Assembly: GCA_902572395.1 (NCBI GenBank)
Contig: CACGFX010000002.1
Coordinates: forward strand, 40,580-104,579
Length of the DNA: 64,000 nt
Direction of reading: 5' to 3'
Origin: an uncultured Synechococcaceae cyanobacterium
Lineage (GTDB): Bacteria; Cyanobacteriota; Cyanobacteriia; PCC-6307; Cyanobiaceae
Shown here piece after piece: positions 10,937-21,329 of this stretch. Below the pieces are notes generated by a model. That model was given only the letters and a program-made list of their open reading frames with translations. It was not told the DNA's origin and searched no databases. A program made the position numbers and the translations under genes. The stretch's first letter is position 1, and the number at the start of each line of letters is the position of its first letter.

Positions 10937-11833
10937 TTATGGCAAAAGGTCATTAAGAGTTGATGATAAACCAAATTGTTTTTGCCAGCTAAAAATAGTA
11001 TTTACAAGTAACATTGTTACTGTCATTGGTCCAACACCTCCTGGGACAGGTGTGTAAGCAAATACTTTAGAAATAACATCTTCTAATAATACATCGCCAC
11101 ATAATCTGGTTTGATATTTATCGGAACTTTTTAATCTATGTATTCCAACATCAATAATTACTGCTCCTTCTTTTACATAACTCGAATCTACAAGATTGGG
11201 TTTTCCTGCAGCCGCAATTAGGATGTCGGCTTCTCTACAAATTTTATTCAAATTTAATGTTTTAGAGTGAGTAATTGTTACCGTGCCATTTAGGTTTAAC
11301 AACATCAGCGATAGGGGTTTCCCAACAAGCAAACTTCTTCCTATGACAACAATTTTCTTGCCTTCAATTGTAATATTTTGGGATCTTAATAAATTAATAA
11401 TTCCTGCTGGTGTACATGATCTCATCGCAGGCTCATTTTTTACTAGTTTGCCTATGTTTATCTCATTTAGTCCATCTACATCTTTGCTTGGATTAATATG
11501 GCTGATCAGTTTTTGCTCGTCAAACTTCTTTGGGATGGGAAGTTGTAGTAACATTCCATCAATATTTTTATCAGAATTAAGTTTGGTTATTAATTGTTCA
11601 ACTTCTTTTTGCTCTACACTATCTTTAAGATGAAAGATAAAGCTCTTTATTCCAATCCTTGAACAAGCTTTTTCCTTATTATTAACGTAAACACCACTCG
11701 CGGGGTCTTCACCTATTCTTATTACAGCTAAACCGGGTGCTCTTTTTGCAAATTTTTTATTACTCGAGATATAATTAAATAATCTTTCTTCAATTTCAAG
11801 AGATAATTTTTTACCGTCTAATTTTAATGACAT
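10937..11833 (-). CDS. folD: Bifunctional methylenetetrahydrofolate dehydrogenase / cyclohydrolase
   Basis: Interconverts 5,10-methylene-, methenyl- and 10-formyl-tetrahydrofolate for purine and formyl-methionine synthesis. 298 residues, normal. Seen: [12 protein letters not shown] (about 45-56, with the Tyr and the catalytic Lys of the YxxxK motif), [21 protein letters not shown] (about 118-128), the NADP-binding [13 protein letters not shown] (about 163-175) and the C-terminal [15 protein letters not shown]. It starts a minus-strand run folD-crtE-PAP2. The 74 bp to the divergent HD-domain gene must hold promoters for both. Confidence 0.97.
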   Translation of the reverse strand: MSLKLDGKKLSLEIEERLFNYISSNKKFAKRAPGLAVIRIGEDPASGVYVNNKEKACSRIGIKSFIFHLKDSVEQKEVEQLITKLNSDKNIDGMLLQLPIPKKFDEQKLISHINPSKDVDGLNEINIGKLVKNEPAMRSCTPAGIINLLRSQNITIEGKKIVVIGRSLLVGKPLSLMLLNLNGTVTITHSKTLNLNKICREADILIAAAGKPNLVDSSYVKEGAVIIDVGIHRLKSSDKYQTRLCGDVLLEDVISKVFAYTPVPGGVGPMTVTMLLVNTIFSWQKQFGLSSTLNDLLP

Positions 11834-11907
11834 TTAGAAAAACATCTCCTTTTTACACCTAGCATGCCTATAATTTTAAATTATTCAAATAGATTTATTT
11901 ATATTCT

Positions 11908-13383
11908 GTGCAAAACATCATAACTACCTTAAAGAAATTGTTTTATCTGTGGAGGAGAAGTCAAGTCCCAGTAAAAGAACCAATTAAAATTTCAAGAATA
12001 GATAATCTCATAATTTTTTTAGTATGTATTTTAATTTCAATAATTTCTTCTTATAAACTACTTCTTAACTCGCCTTTAAATATCGCAGATATTTTTTCTT
12101 GGTTTTTAACCTTTATTGAAATACTTATTAGTTCTGGCGTTTTGATATTAGTTTCAAAAAAAGAGAATCCTACAATTTCCTCAAGACAGATCTTCTTAAT
12201 CATTACTCTTCTTTTAGCAGTGCAAATTACGAAATTAGCCTTAGCTTCAACCATAAGTCCATTATCTATGATAATTCCACCGGCATTAATAATATCTCAA
12301 GGAATGGGAATCATAACAGCTTTAACTTGGGTATCAATAGCGAGTCTTATTTGGCCTGACCCAGAAATTGTTATCAATAACAATTTATTTTTTATTTTAT
12401 TAGTTTGTGCTTCAATAGTATCTCTTCTTGGAGGAAGAATAAGAAGTAGAGCTCAGTTACTTCAACTATCAATTTTTGTACCAATAGGATCTTTCTTGAG
12501 TCAATGGATATTGATTGGTAAGGATAAAATATCTCTTATTAATAATAAGCAAGACTTTGTTTTAGCTAATGGGAATATATTTTCTGATTCCTTGCTATTG
12601 GCTATAGCTATGCTTTTTACAATTTTATTTATTCCTATTTTTGAATCGATATTCGAATTATTAACTAAGGCAAGATTGCTTGAGTTGGCTGATAAGGAGA
12701 AGCCACTAATTAGAAGATTGTCTCTAGAAGCTCCTGGTACTTTTGAACATACCTTACTTATATGTGGTTTAGCAGAGGAGGCAACAAGAATGATTGGTGG
12801 TGATATTGATCTTATTAAAACTGGAGCGTTATATCATGATATTGGCAAATTACATGCACCTAATTGGTTTATTGAAAATCAGGATGGTTCGAAGAATCCA
12901 CATGACGAATTAGATGATCCGATTAAAAGTGCAGAAGTATTACAAGCTCATGTTGATGAAGGATTGAAGTTTGCAAGAAAAAATAGACTACCTAAGCTGA
13001 TAGCTAATTTTATTCCTGAACATCAAGGTACTCTTAAAATGGGATATTTTTTTCAAAAAGCTAAAGAAAAAAATCTCGACATTAATGAATATTATTTTAG
13101 ATACAAAGGCCCTATTCCTCAGTCCAAAGAAACAGCTATTTTAATGCTTGCCGATGGTTGTGAGGCAGCACTAAGAGCTATGAATATTAATGCATCTGAT
13201 AAAGAAGCTTTGAAAACAATTTCTAATATTATCTACTCTCGTAAAAAAGATGGGCAATTAGATGATAGCAATTTATCCAAAGGAGAAATTTTTCTAATAA
13301 AAAGGGCATTCTTGAATGTGTGGAAAAGAATTAGACACAGAAGAATTCAGTATCCAACAGGCAAGAATAATACTTTTTCTTAA
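11908..13383 (+). CDS. Membrane HD-domain phosphohydrolase (7TM-HD/PgpH type)
   Basis: 491 residues from a GTG start. Seven or so hydrophobic segments fill residues about 30-245; the cytosolic C-terminal half is an HD domain with HTLL (around residue 282), the YHDIGKL metal-binding His-Asp pair (around 311-314), a further His in the FIPEHQGTLKMGYFF segment and the Asp of MLADGCEAALRAM. This is the 7TMR-HD arrangement; family members such as PgpH hydrolyse cyclic di-AMP. Unlike the long form there is no large extracytoplasmic domain. Cyclic di-AMP hydrolysis here is an inference from family, not shown. It is convergent with a small membrane protein 9 bp downstream. Confidence 0.9.
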   Translation: MQNIITTLKKLFYLWRRSQVPVKEPIKISRIDNLIIFLVCILISIISSYKLLLNSPLNIADIFSWFLTFIEILISSGVLILVSKKENPTISSRQIFLIITLLLAVQITKLALASTISPLSMIIPPALIISQGMGIITALTWVSIASLIWPDPEIVINNNLFFILLVCASIVSLLGGRIRSRAQLLQLSIFVPIGSFLSQWILIGKDKISLINNKQDFVLANGNIFSDSLLLAIAMLFTILFIPIFESIFELLTKARLLELADKEKPLIRRLSLEAPGTFEHTLLICGLAEEATRMIGGDIDLIKTGALYHDIGKLHAPNWFIENQDGSKNPHDELDDPIKSAEVLQAHVDEGLKFARKNRLPKLIANFIPEHQGTLKMGYFFQKAKEKNLDINEYYFRYKGPIPQSKETAILMLADGCEAALRAMNINASDKEALKTISNIIYSRKKDGQLDDSNLSKGEIFLIKRAFLNVWKRIRHRRIQYPTGKNNTFS

Positions 13384-13392
13384 TTTTAAATT

Positions 13393-13785
13393 TTATAACC
13401 TAATACTTCTTCGATGTTTCGGATTACACCAATAAAGAAGAGCTAGCGTACTTAATAATGTTGTTAAAAGAGTAAATCCACCAACTCCATAAATGTCTTG
13501 AAGAGTTATAAGCCTTACAACTGAATAAGGACCCATACCAGAGATTACCATTGATAAAGATACCAGAGTTAAAGTTACTCCCCATTTTCTCTCTGCTAAA
13601 AGAGCTGCTGAAGAAACTATTCCAACAATTGCAGCAGGCCATCCAAGACTTATCGCAAGAGTTATATTCGCAACTTTTAATGGAGGTCCATAACTTATTA
13701 TTAATGCGATTATTGGAAGTGCAATTATGTTGCCGATTAAGCCAACCCACGAAAGTGCCCAATATCCAAGTACCCTTTCTCTCAT
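13393..13785 (-). CDS. Conserved four-helix membrane protein, function unknown
   Basis: 130 residues with four clear hydrophobic helices (about 10-32, 37-62, 70-90, 98-117) and a basic tail NPKHRRSIRL. No catalytic motif. The ATG start is preceded by an AT-rich stretch of about 80 bp separating it from leuA. A second open frame on the same strand over the same bases gives a Cys/Trp/Asn-rich peptide with no plausible structure and is a shadow. I do not recognise a named family; cyanobacterial genomes carry many such proteins. Confidence 0.82.
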   Translation of the reverse strand: MRERVLGYWALSWVGLIGNIIALPIIALIISYGPPLKVANITLAISLGWPAAIVGIVSSAALLAERKWGVTLTLVSLSMVISGMGPYSVVRLITLQDIYGVGGFTLLTTLLSTLALLYWCNPKHRRSIRL

Positions 13786-13868
13786 TATTTACTGCTTTAA
13801 CTATTAGTTAAATCTACATTATTGAGAGACTATTTTTTACTGCTACTTAATAATCCTATGAAAATAAT

Positions 13869-15509
13869 TTAATTTGAAGGATTAGATAGAAATTTATTAT
13901 CAGAATTCTCTAAATTATCAAATTGTGGATGAATTGAATTTTTTTTCTCAGAAAATACGAGTCTATTTAAAGCATTAACGTAAGCATTCGCTGCAGCAAC
14001 TACAACGTCAGTGTCAGCAGAATGACCAGAATATATTTTATTATCCCTTCTTATTCTTATTGTTACTTCGCCCAAAGCATCAATTCCTTCTGTTACCGAC
14101 TTAACAGAAAATTCAATTAATTCATTAGGAACTTTAGCTAATTTATTTAAAGCCTCGCATACAGCATCAACTGGCCCAGTCCCTATTGATACAGCAGTAT
14201 CCTCACTATTTTCTTCTGTGTTTAGAAGCGAAATTGTTGCAGTAGGCTTAGAGGCGTTACCACAACTTACTTGTACAAGATTTAATTGAAATTTAGCTTC
14301 TGGTAGCTGAACTTGTTCACTAACAATTGCTTCTAAGTCTCTATCAGTAATTTCTCTTTTCCTGTCAGCTAAATCCTTAAAACGAGCAAAAGCATCATTT
14401 AGATCTTCTCGGCTTAAGTCATATCCCATTTCTTCTAATCTTGCTCTTACCGCACTTCTTCCACTAAGTTTCCCTAAAGATATTTTGTTGTCACTCAAAC
14501 CAACAGTTTTTGCATCGATAATTTCATAAGTTAGTCTATTTTTTAAAACCCCATCCTGATGAATGCCTGACTCATGAGCAAAAGCGTTAGCTCCCACAAT
14601 TGCTTTATTAGGTTGTACAGTCATTCCAGTTAGGTTAGAAACAAGCCTAGAGGTTTTTGTTATTTCTTCTGTTCTAATAGCCGTAAGAGGAGTTGGGGAA
14701 TCTTGATTTCTTTTGAAAAAACTATTAAAAAAACTTTTCCTAACATGAAGTGCCATTACTAATTCTTCCAAAGAGGCATTCCCGGCTCTTTCTCCAATTC
14801 CATTAATAGTACATTCTAATTGTCTTGCTCCATTTTTTACTGCCTCAAGAAAATTGGCTACTGCTAAACCCAAATCATTATGACCATGAACTGAGATTAC
14901 TGCCTCATCAATATTTGGAACATTTTTATTTATATCGGCAATTAGGTTGCCAAATTCACTAGGAGTTGTAAACCCAACAGTATCAGGGATATTTATTGTT
15001 GTCGCTCCTGCAGTAATTGCTAATTGAATAACTTCGTATAAAAATTCAGGATCACTCCTTGAGGCATCTTCACAAGAAAACTCAATATCATCTACTAAGG
15101 ATTTCGCATAATTAACCATTTCTGGAACTATTTGAAGAACATCTTTTCTGGATTTTTTTAGTTTATGTTTAAGATGAATATCGCTTGTCGCAATAAAAGT
15201 ATGTATTCTTTTCTTGGGAGCTGGACTTACTGCTTCGTAACAAGCTTTTATGTCTCCTTTAGACGCCCTAGCTAAACCGCATATTATAGGGCCATTTTCT
15301 TTCCCTACTATATTAGCAATTTTATAAACAGCTTTAAAATCTCCTGGACTTGCGAAAGGGAATCCAGCTTCAATAACATCTACTCCTAATCTTGCTAATT
15401 GATGAGCGATAGCAAGCTTTTCTTCAAGATTTAAACTGGCACCAGGAGATTGCTCCCCATCACGAAGAGTTGTATCAAATATCAAAATTCTTCCAGGATC
15501 TTTTGACAT
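13869..15509 (-). CDS. leuA: 2-isopropylmalate synthase
   Basis: First committed step of leucine synthesis: condenses 2-oxoisovalerate with acetyl-CoA. 546 residues, the long form. Seen: catalytic [12 protein letters not shown] near residue 12-23 and the metal-binding [12 protein letters not shown] near residue 210, then [13 protein letters not shown], the linker with HESGIHQDG, and a C-terminal regulatory domain (about 390-520) that in the family binds leucine for feedback control. Monocistronic appearance: 217 bp of AT-rich DNA precede the start and a divergent GH57 gene lies beyond. That 217-bp interval holds no recognisable gene or RNA. Confidence 0.97.
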   Translation of the reverse strand: MSKDPGRILIFDTTLRDGEQSPGASLNLEEKLAIAHQLARLGVDVIEAGFPFASPGDFKAVYKIANIVGKENGPIICGLARASKGDIKACYEAVSPAPKKRIHTFIATSDIHLKHKLKKSRKDVLQIVPEMVNYAKSLVDDIEFSCEDASRSDPEFLYEVIQLAITAGATTINIPDTVGFTTPSEFGNLIADINKNVPNIDEAVISVHGHNDLGLAVANFLEAVKNGARQLECTINGIGERAGNASLEELVMALHVRKSFFNSFFKRNQDSPTPLTAIRTEEITKTSRLVSNLTGMTVQPNKAIVGANAFAHESGIHQDGVLKNRLTYEIIDAKTVGLSDNKISLGKLSGRSAVRARLEEMGYDLSREDLNDAFARFKDLADRKREITDRDLEAIVSEQVQLPEAKFQLNLVQVSCGNASKPTATISLLNTEENSEDTAVSIGTGPVDAVCEALNKLAKVPNELIEFSVKSVTEGIDALGEVTIRIRRDNKIYSGHSADTDVVVAAANAYVNALNRLVFSEKKNSIHPQFDNLENSDNKFLSNPSN

Positions 15510-15726
15510 CAGAGAGAATAACCTAAACTTATATTAAGCTAATTAAAAAAATTTGACTAGATATAGTTCAATAAAATTTGCTGAAAGTTTATAAGTTAAA
15601 TAATATTGGTTAAAATTCTGAAAAAAAAAATCAAATACTTAAATTTTTAAAGTATTCTTTTAGGATTAAAGCCTTTTTTATAAAAAATTTCGATTTTATA
15701 GAACTGTAGGCATAAATTTAAAAAGT

Positions 15727-17319
15727 ATGAATGGGCAATACTCTAAAAAAAATGTTTTAGGCCAGTTAGCGATAGTTTTACATGCTCATCTACCTTATGT
15801 CAGAAAAAATGAAAAAAACTCCTTAGAAGAGGATTGGTTATTTCAGGCGATTCTGGAATGTTATATACCACTACTTCAATCAATAGAATCTTCCAAAAAT
15901 GAAAATCCTGAAAATACAAAACTTACCATAAGTTTGTCTCCAACATTATTATCACTTCTAAATAATAAACAAATTCAAGAAACTTTCCCAAGCTGGATTA
16001 AAACAAGGAATGATTTCCTAAACGAATTGCCACTAGAAGAAAAAAATGCCTCTGCATTTTTAATGAATAATCTTAATGATAAATACTTATACTGGCAAAA
16101 TTGTTCAGGAAATTTAATTGAGAAGTTTAGGGTTTTAAATAACTCTGGAAATTTAGATATTCTTACTTGTGCTGCTACTCACGGATATCTGCCAATTTTA
16201 AGGGAGAATCCTGAAACTGTAAAAGGACAAATCAATACAGCCATTAGGAGCCATGAAAATATTTTTGAAACAAAGCCTTTAGGTATTTGGTTACCTGAAT
16301 GCGCATATTATGAGGGTTTAGATGAAATACTATTTAATTCTGGAATTAGATATACAATCTTAGACGGACATGGGATTCTAAACTCCACACCAAGGCCTAG
16401 GTATGGTGTATATGCTCCAATATGCTCAAAAAAAGGAGTGGCATTTTTCGGCAGAGATAGTGAGTCAACCTTGCCCGTTTGGTCCGCTAAGGATGGGTTC
16501 CCGGGCGACAAAGTTTATAGGGAATTTCATAAAGATTTGGGGTGGGAATTACCTCTCTCAAAGCTCCAAAAGAAGGGTATTTCATCAAAAAGGCCTTTGG
16601 GTTTAAAGTTTCATAAGATTACAGATGAAAACATTCCTTTAGGGGGGAAAGAGTTTTACCTTGAAAATGAAGCCAAAAATAAGGCGGCAGAACATGCTGA
16701 TACCTATCTTCTAGCGAGATCCAAACAACTAGAAAAATTGACTTTATCTTCTTCCTTTAAGCCTTTATTGGTAGCTCCATTTGATGCAGAGTTATTTGGT
16801 CATTGGTGGTATGAGGGACCTTTTTTTATTGAAAATATACTAAAGAACTCTAGTAAATATTCAATTAAGCTTACAAATTTAAAAGAATTCTTAGTGCAAA
16901 AACCAAATCTTCAGATTTGTGATCCATCGCCATCAAGCTGGGGGCAAGGTGGTTACCATAATTACTGGATTAATGATGCAAATGCATGGATCGTTCCAGA
17001 AATCACAAAGGCAGGCTCAACATTTGTAGATTTGTGCTTGGAAAATTTTAATAATGATTTATCTCTAAGACTCTTCAATCAAGCTGCTAGAGAACTACTT
17101 CTTTCTGAGTCTTCTGATTGGAGTTTTATTTTGAGAGCTGGAACCACAACTGAACTCGCAAGAGAGAGAATAGAAAGACACTTATTCAGGTTCTGGAAAT
17201 TGGTTGAAATGATTAAAAATAATTCAAATATTAATTTGAAATTTCTTGAAGATATTGAGGAAGAGGATAAAGTCTTCCAAAATATTAATATTGATGATTG
17301 GCGAAAAAAAAAATACTAA
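15727..17319 (+). CDS. Glycoside hydrolase family 57 protein, probable 1,4-alpha-glucan branching enzyme
   Basis: 530 residues. Seen: the N-terminal GH57 motif VLHAHLPYVRK (about 17-27), the nucleophile-containing GIWLPECAY (about 186-194, Glu), and the acid motif PFDAELFGHWW (about 352-362, Asp), then a helical DUF1957-type C-terminal domain with SWGQGGYHNYW and a segment of repeated Glu/Arg residues. This set matches GH57 branching enzymes such as those of Thermus and cyanobacteria, which form alpha-1,6 branches in glycogen. An amylase role cannot be excluded from sequence alone. The stop overlaps the convergent lycopene cyclase gene by 4 nt. Confidence 0.88.
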   Translation: MNGQYSKKNVLGQLAIVLHAHLPYVRKNEKNSLEEDWLFQAILECYIPLLQSIESSKNENPENTKLTISLSPTLLSLLNNKQIQETFPSWIKTRNDFLNELPLEEKNASAFLMNNLNDKYLYWQNCSGNLIEKFRVLNNSGNLDILTCAATHGYLPILRENPETVKGQINTAIRSHENIFETKPLGIWLPECAYYEGLDEILFNSGIRYTILDGHGILNSTPRPRYGVYAPICSKKGVAFFGRDSESTLPVWSAKDGFPGDKVYREFHKDLGWELPLSKLQKKGISSKRPLGLKFHKITDENIPLGGKEFYLENEAKNKAAEHADTYLLARSKQLEKLTLSSSFKPLLVAPFDAELFGHWWYEGPFFIENILKNSSKYSIKLTNLKEFLVQKPNLQICDPSPSSWGQGGYHNYWINDANAWIVPEITKAGSTFVDLCLENFNNDLSLRLFNQAARELLLSESSDWSFILRAGTTTELARERIERHLFRFWKLVEMIKNNSNINLKFLEDIEEEDKVFQNINIDDWRKKKY

Positions 17320-18527
17320 TTTAACTTGAGCATTCCTAGTTTTACTTTTAGAGGTGAATTTATAAACATCTTACTCATAACGTAAATTAGTTTTGGTAGT
17401 GGAAGTGTATTAGTAAGAAAACCTACCCATTCATTAGTTGATAATCTAAAGAAATTTGAGAAAAAGCTTCTTAATCTACTTTCGTCAAAACTCATCAATC
17501 TTCTTAGACCATATTGGTAAAGTTTATGCCTTTGTGTTAACTCGTAAGGCCATAGGATTTCCCAACCTTTTGAAGCCAACTCAAGTGAACTTAGTTGAGG
17601 TTCTTTTAAAAAGATTGCTAATTTTTGTGCAAGGAGTGGAGCCCTTCTTAATAAAGATCCAACCATATATCCTGATGCAGGATGAACCATACTTGCAGCC
17701 CCTCCGAAACCAAGTACAAATTGTTTTTTAAATGGGAGGGGTAAATTCATAGGGAAAAGGCAATTCTCTTCATGAAAAATTTCACTTACCTCAATACCCT
17801 TACTATTAAGTCTTTTATAAAGTCTTTTTTTAAGATTGTCTTGGGATAATGCAGGATAACTAGCTAATGAAGTTTCTTCAACAAAAAAAGTCTCGTTGCC
17901 AAGATCCATTGCATAAAGAAAGGAAGGAGATGATAACTTTTCTTCTTTGTTTAAATGATTTGGACGAAAATCCATTAGAACAAATTGTTCTTTATTAACA
18001 GGTGGTGATGTAAATTTACCTACAATTCCGTAAGCAGCTTGTTGAGCGATTTCATTCTGAACTGGTCTTTTTACAAAATTACTTTTATGACCACTTGCGT
18101 CAATAACTAATCTCGCCTTTATTTTGAGACCTGAAAAACAAATTACCTCAGATAGTTTATTTTTTTCTACAATATCTTTTGCTGTTTCATTCAACCATTC
18201 AATCCCTTTACATTTTTTTAAAAGCTCATTTTGAAAGGCTTCTTGATTTATTAAACCATAATCGTAGTTGTGTTTTGTCGGAGTATCCCCTTTTTTATTT
18301 TCCCCATTTCCAAAAAAACTAACTGTTTTACACCATCTATGAGATAACAAGGACTCTAACCCTAATTCTTCTAATTCAGATGCCCAGATACCATATGTAT
18401 TCTCCCATTTTTCATTTGGAGATTTTGTTGATATTCCCTTAATATTTAGATCCTGCTTGGCTAATTCTGAAGCTAGACATAATGCTGCAGGACCTGAACC
18501 TAAAATTAAAATATCAAGTATTTCCAT
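17316..18527 (-). CDS. crtL: Lycopene cyclase (CrtL family)
   Basis: Cyclises the ends of lycopene to beta (or epsilon) ionone rings for beta-carotene, alpha-carotene and zeaxanthin. 403 residues. Seen: N-terminal dinucleotide-binding ILILGSGPAALCLASELA (about 6-23), the family YGIWASELEELG motif near residue 45, DASGHKS near residue 143, the MDFRPNH stretch and GFGGAASMVHPASGYMVG (about 273-290). Prochlorococcus is known to have two such cyclases, beta-only and a dual beta/epsilon enzyme; I favour the beta cyclase because it sits next to gyrA, but sequence reading alone does not settle it. Upstream gyrA is in the same orientation, 24 bp away. Confidence 0.9.
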   Translation of the reverse strand: MEILDILILGSGPAALCLASELAKQDLNIKGISTKSPNEKWENTYGIWASELEELGLESLLSHRWCKTVSFFGNGENKKGDTPTKHNYDYGLINQEAFQNELLKKCKGIEWLNETAKDIVEKNKLSEVICFSGLKIKARLVIDASGHKSNFVKRPVQNEIAQQAAYGIVGKFTSPPVNKEQFVLMDFRPNHLNKEEKLSSPSFLYAMDLGNETFFVEETSLASYPALSQDNLKKRLYKRLNSKGIEVSEIFHEENCLFPMNLPLPFKKQFVLGFGGAASMVHPASGYMVGSLLRRAPLLAQKLAIFLKEPQLSSLELASKGWEILWPYELTQRHKLYQYGLRRLMSFDESRLRSFFSNFFRLSTNEWVGFLTNTLPLPKLIYVMSKMFINSPLKVKLGMLKLN

Positions 18528-18551
18528 ATTATTTAGCTAAACATAAGGCTT

Positions 18552-21149
18552 TTAATTTTGTTCAACTGTGCTGGGTTGGTCTTTCTCCTCTATTTGTTCA
18601 CGAGGTACCAACACTACTTCAGATAAATGATCACCGTTATCTAATCTTTGTAATTTTACTCCTGTAGCTGCTCTGGATTGCTGAGAGATTTTATCTGCGT
18701 TTGTTCTTACTATGACGCCTTTTTCGGTAACAAGTAGTAATTCTTCTCCCTCGCCAAGGACCTTCAAACAAACTAGCTGATCATCTTTAATTCTAAATTT
18801 TATTGCTCTCAAACCCATGCCTGCTCTTTTTTGTAATCTAAACTGAGCTACAGGCACTCTCTTCCCTAGCCCAAATGCACTGGCTATTAATACCCATGGA
18901 CCATCTGAAGAGTTTTCCTCAACATTTTCATCAAGATCTTCTGTGAATTCCTCAATTTTAGCCAATTTATCGACCAAATTAGATGTTAAAACATCCATAG
19001 AAACTAGATTGTCGCCTTCTCTCAAGTTCATTGATTTGACCCCTCTTGCTGTTCTACCGAGTGGTCTTAATTCATTGATATCTAGTCTGAAATGAATCGC
19101 CATTCCTGTTTTAGATCCAATTAAAACACTATCACCTTCTTTTGATAATCTGACCCAGGTTAGGGCATCTCCATCCTCAAGATTAATTGCTATTAGTCCA
19201 TTTGAGCGAATTTTTGAGAAAGCAGAAAGTGCAGTTCTTTTTATAAAGCCAGCTTTGGTTAGCATTAATAAATAACGATCGTCAACAAAAGAATCCACAG
19301 CAACTAGCGAAGTAATTTTTTCTTCTCTTGGAATTGGGAGAAGTTGAACTGATGGAGTCCCTTTTGCAGTTCTGCTACTCATAGGAACCCTATATGCTGG
19401 GAGAGCATAAGCTACTCCTCTATCACTGAAAAGTACAAGAGTATCATGATCGTTACAGCTTATAAATAATTTTACGTCATCATCTTCTTTGGTTTTTGTG
19501 CCAGCTTTACCCCTTGAACCACGACTGGTAGATTCAAAATCATTAACAGGCATTCTTTTTAAATAACCTGCTTCAGTTAATAGAACTACGGATCTGTCAT
19601 TAGCAATGAGATCAATATCATCCAACCCGCCGCCTAAATCTAGTATTTCTGTTTTCCTAGGAGAAGAGAATCTTTCATCGATTTTATTAAGTTCTTCAAG
19701 AATAATTTCAAAAATTCTTTCTTTACTATTTAATATTTGCTGATAAAGATTGATTTTTCGGGTTAAATCATCATGTTCTCCTTTGATTTTATCTGCTTCT
19801 AGTGCTGTTAATCTTCTTAACTGCATTTGGAGTATTGCATCTGCCTGTATGGAAGATAATTTATGGTCGTTTTGTAATTTTTCTCGAGCTGATATTGAAT
19901 CTTTCGCTGATCTTATTAGATTTATAATTTGATCCATAGCATCTAAAGCCAATAAAAGACCCTTTACAATATGATCTCTTTCTTCTGCCTTTTTTAATAA
20001 AAATGTTGTTCTTCGCCTTATTGTCTCAACCCTAAAATCTAGAAAAACGTCTAACATTTTCCTAAGTGAAAGTGTTGTGGGCTCCCCCTTAACTAGAGCA
20101 AGGATATTTGCACTAAAGTTATTTTGTAGAGGTGTTAACTTAAATAAATTATTTAAAACTACTTGTGGGTAGGCATCTCTTTTTAGTTCAATAACAATCC
20201 TCATCCCATCTCGATCGCTCTCATCTCTAATATCAGAAATACCTTCTAATTTTTTTTCATTAACCAAATCAGCAATTCTTTCTATCAATGCCGCTTTGTT
20301 GGTTTGAAATGGAAGCTCTGTAATTATTACTGCATCTTTCTCTGCTCTACCAATGGATTTAATTTGCTCAATATTTGCTACCCCTCTCATGGTTATTGAC
20401 CCCCTTCCTGTTTTGAATGTTTCTCTAATACCGTCTCTGCCTAAGATTTGACCACCTGTGGGAAAATCAGGACCCTTAATTAATTCAAAAAGTTCATTAT
20501 CTTTAATTGAGGGAGTTTTGATTATTGATTTAAGACCATTAATTAATTCCCCTAAGTTATGAGGTGGAATATTAGTTGCCATTCCTACCGCTATTCCAGA
20601 TGAACCATTTAGAAGTAGTTGAGGGATCCTAGCTGGTAGAACTGTTGGCTCTTGCTGAGAACCATCAAAATTATCGGCGAAATCTACAGTTTCAGATTCA
20701 ATATCCTCTAATAAACTTTCATCCGTAAGAGGTTTTAAACGAGATTCTGTATATCTCATTGCTGCTGGAGGGTCATTATCAACAGAACCAAAGTTTCCAT
20801 GGCCATCTATGAGTGGCATCCTCATAGAGAAATCCTGGGCCATTCTTACCAAAGCATCATAAACAGCAGTATCGCCATGAGGGTGGTATTTACCAAGTAC
20901 TTCTCCTACAACTCTTGCACATTTTCTGTATGGTCTACCGCTAGTCAAACCAAGTTCATACATTGCATAAAGAATTCTTCTGTGAACAGGTTTTAATCCA
21001 TCTCTTGCATCTGGTAGGGCACGACCAACTATAACGCTCATTGCATACTCTAGGTATGAACGAGACATCTCATTTCTTAAGTCAGTTTGAATAATTCGGT
21101 CGTTATCATCGCTTAATCCTGAGTTATCGGAATCTAAAATATCAGACAT
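18552..21149 (-). CDS. gyrA: DNA gyrase subunit A
   Basis: Breaks and rejoins DNA in the gyrase A2B2 complex, introducing negative supercoils. 865 residues. Seen: quinolone-resistance-region segments [19 protein letters not shown] and [13 protein letters not shown], the catalytic tyrosine in AAMRYTE (about residue 132), a coiled-coil tower region, and a C-terminal beta-pinwheel with repeats such as GYLKRM, GFIKRT and a GyrA-box-like SRGSRGKAG. The box supports gyrase rather than topoisomerase IV. The start is separated by 180 bp of AT-rich sequence from guaB3, which is divergent. Acidic C-terminal tail. Confidence 0.95.
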   Translation of the reverse strand: MSDILDSDNSGLSDDNDRIIQTDLRNEMSRSYLEYAMSVIVGRALPDARDGLKPVHRRILYAMYELGLTSGRPYRKCARVVGEVLGKYHPHGDTAVYDALVRMAQDFSMRMPLIDGHGNFGSVDNDPPAAMRYTESRLKPLTDESLLEDIESETVDFADNFDGSQQEPTVLPARIPQLLLNGSSGIAVGMATNIPPHNLGELINGLKSIIKTPSIKDNELFELIKGPDFPTGGQILGRDGIRETFKTGRGSITMRGVANIEQIKSIGRAEKDAVIITELPFQTNKAALIERIADLVNEKKLEGISDIRDESDRDGMRIVIELKRDAYPQVVLNNLFKLTPLQNNFSANILALVKGEPTTLSLRKMLDVFLDFRVETIRRRTTFLLKKAEERDHIVKGLLLALDAMDQIINLIRSAKDSISAREKLQNDHKLSSIQADAILQMQLRRLTALEADKIKGEHDDLTRKINLYQQILNSKERIFEIILEELNKIDERFSSPRKTEILDLGGGLDDIDLIANDRSVVLLTEAGYLKRMPVNDFESTSRGSRGKAGTKTKEDDDVKLFISCNDHDTLVLFSDRGVAYALPAYRVPMSSRTAKGTPSVQLLPIPREEKITSLVAVDSFVDDRYLLMLTKAGFIKRTALSAFSKIRSNGLIAINLEDGDALTWVRLSKEGDSVLIGSKTGMAIHFRLDINELRPLGRTARGVKSMNLREGDNLVSMDVLTSNLVDKLAKIEEFTEDLDENVEENSSDGPWVLIASAFGLGKRVPVAQFRLQKRAGMGLRAIKFRIKDDQLVCLKVLGEGEELLLVTEKGVIVRTNADKISQQSRAATGVKLQRLDNGDHLSEVVLVPREQIEEKDQPSTVEQN

Positions 21150-21329
21150 ACAAAAACCCTTTCTTTAAATAATAATCGCTGATTGTCATAATGAATAAAA
21201 AAAAAGATTTATTTAATTCCCAAATACTCACATTTACACACAAATCAAAATAAAACCTGTTGTTTTTGAATAAACCTTGGCTTATTACCCCTTTAGTTGT
21301 TAATTTAATCAGAATAAAAGCAAAATTCC

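Noticed and set aside
13424..13762. 112-codon minus-strand frame inside the four-helix membrane protein
   Set aside because: Same-strand shadow rich in Cys, Trp, Ser and Asn; the other frame gives four clear membrane helices.
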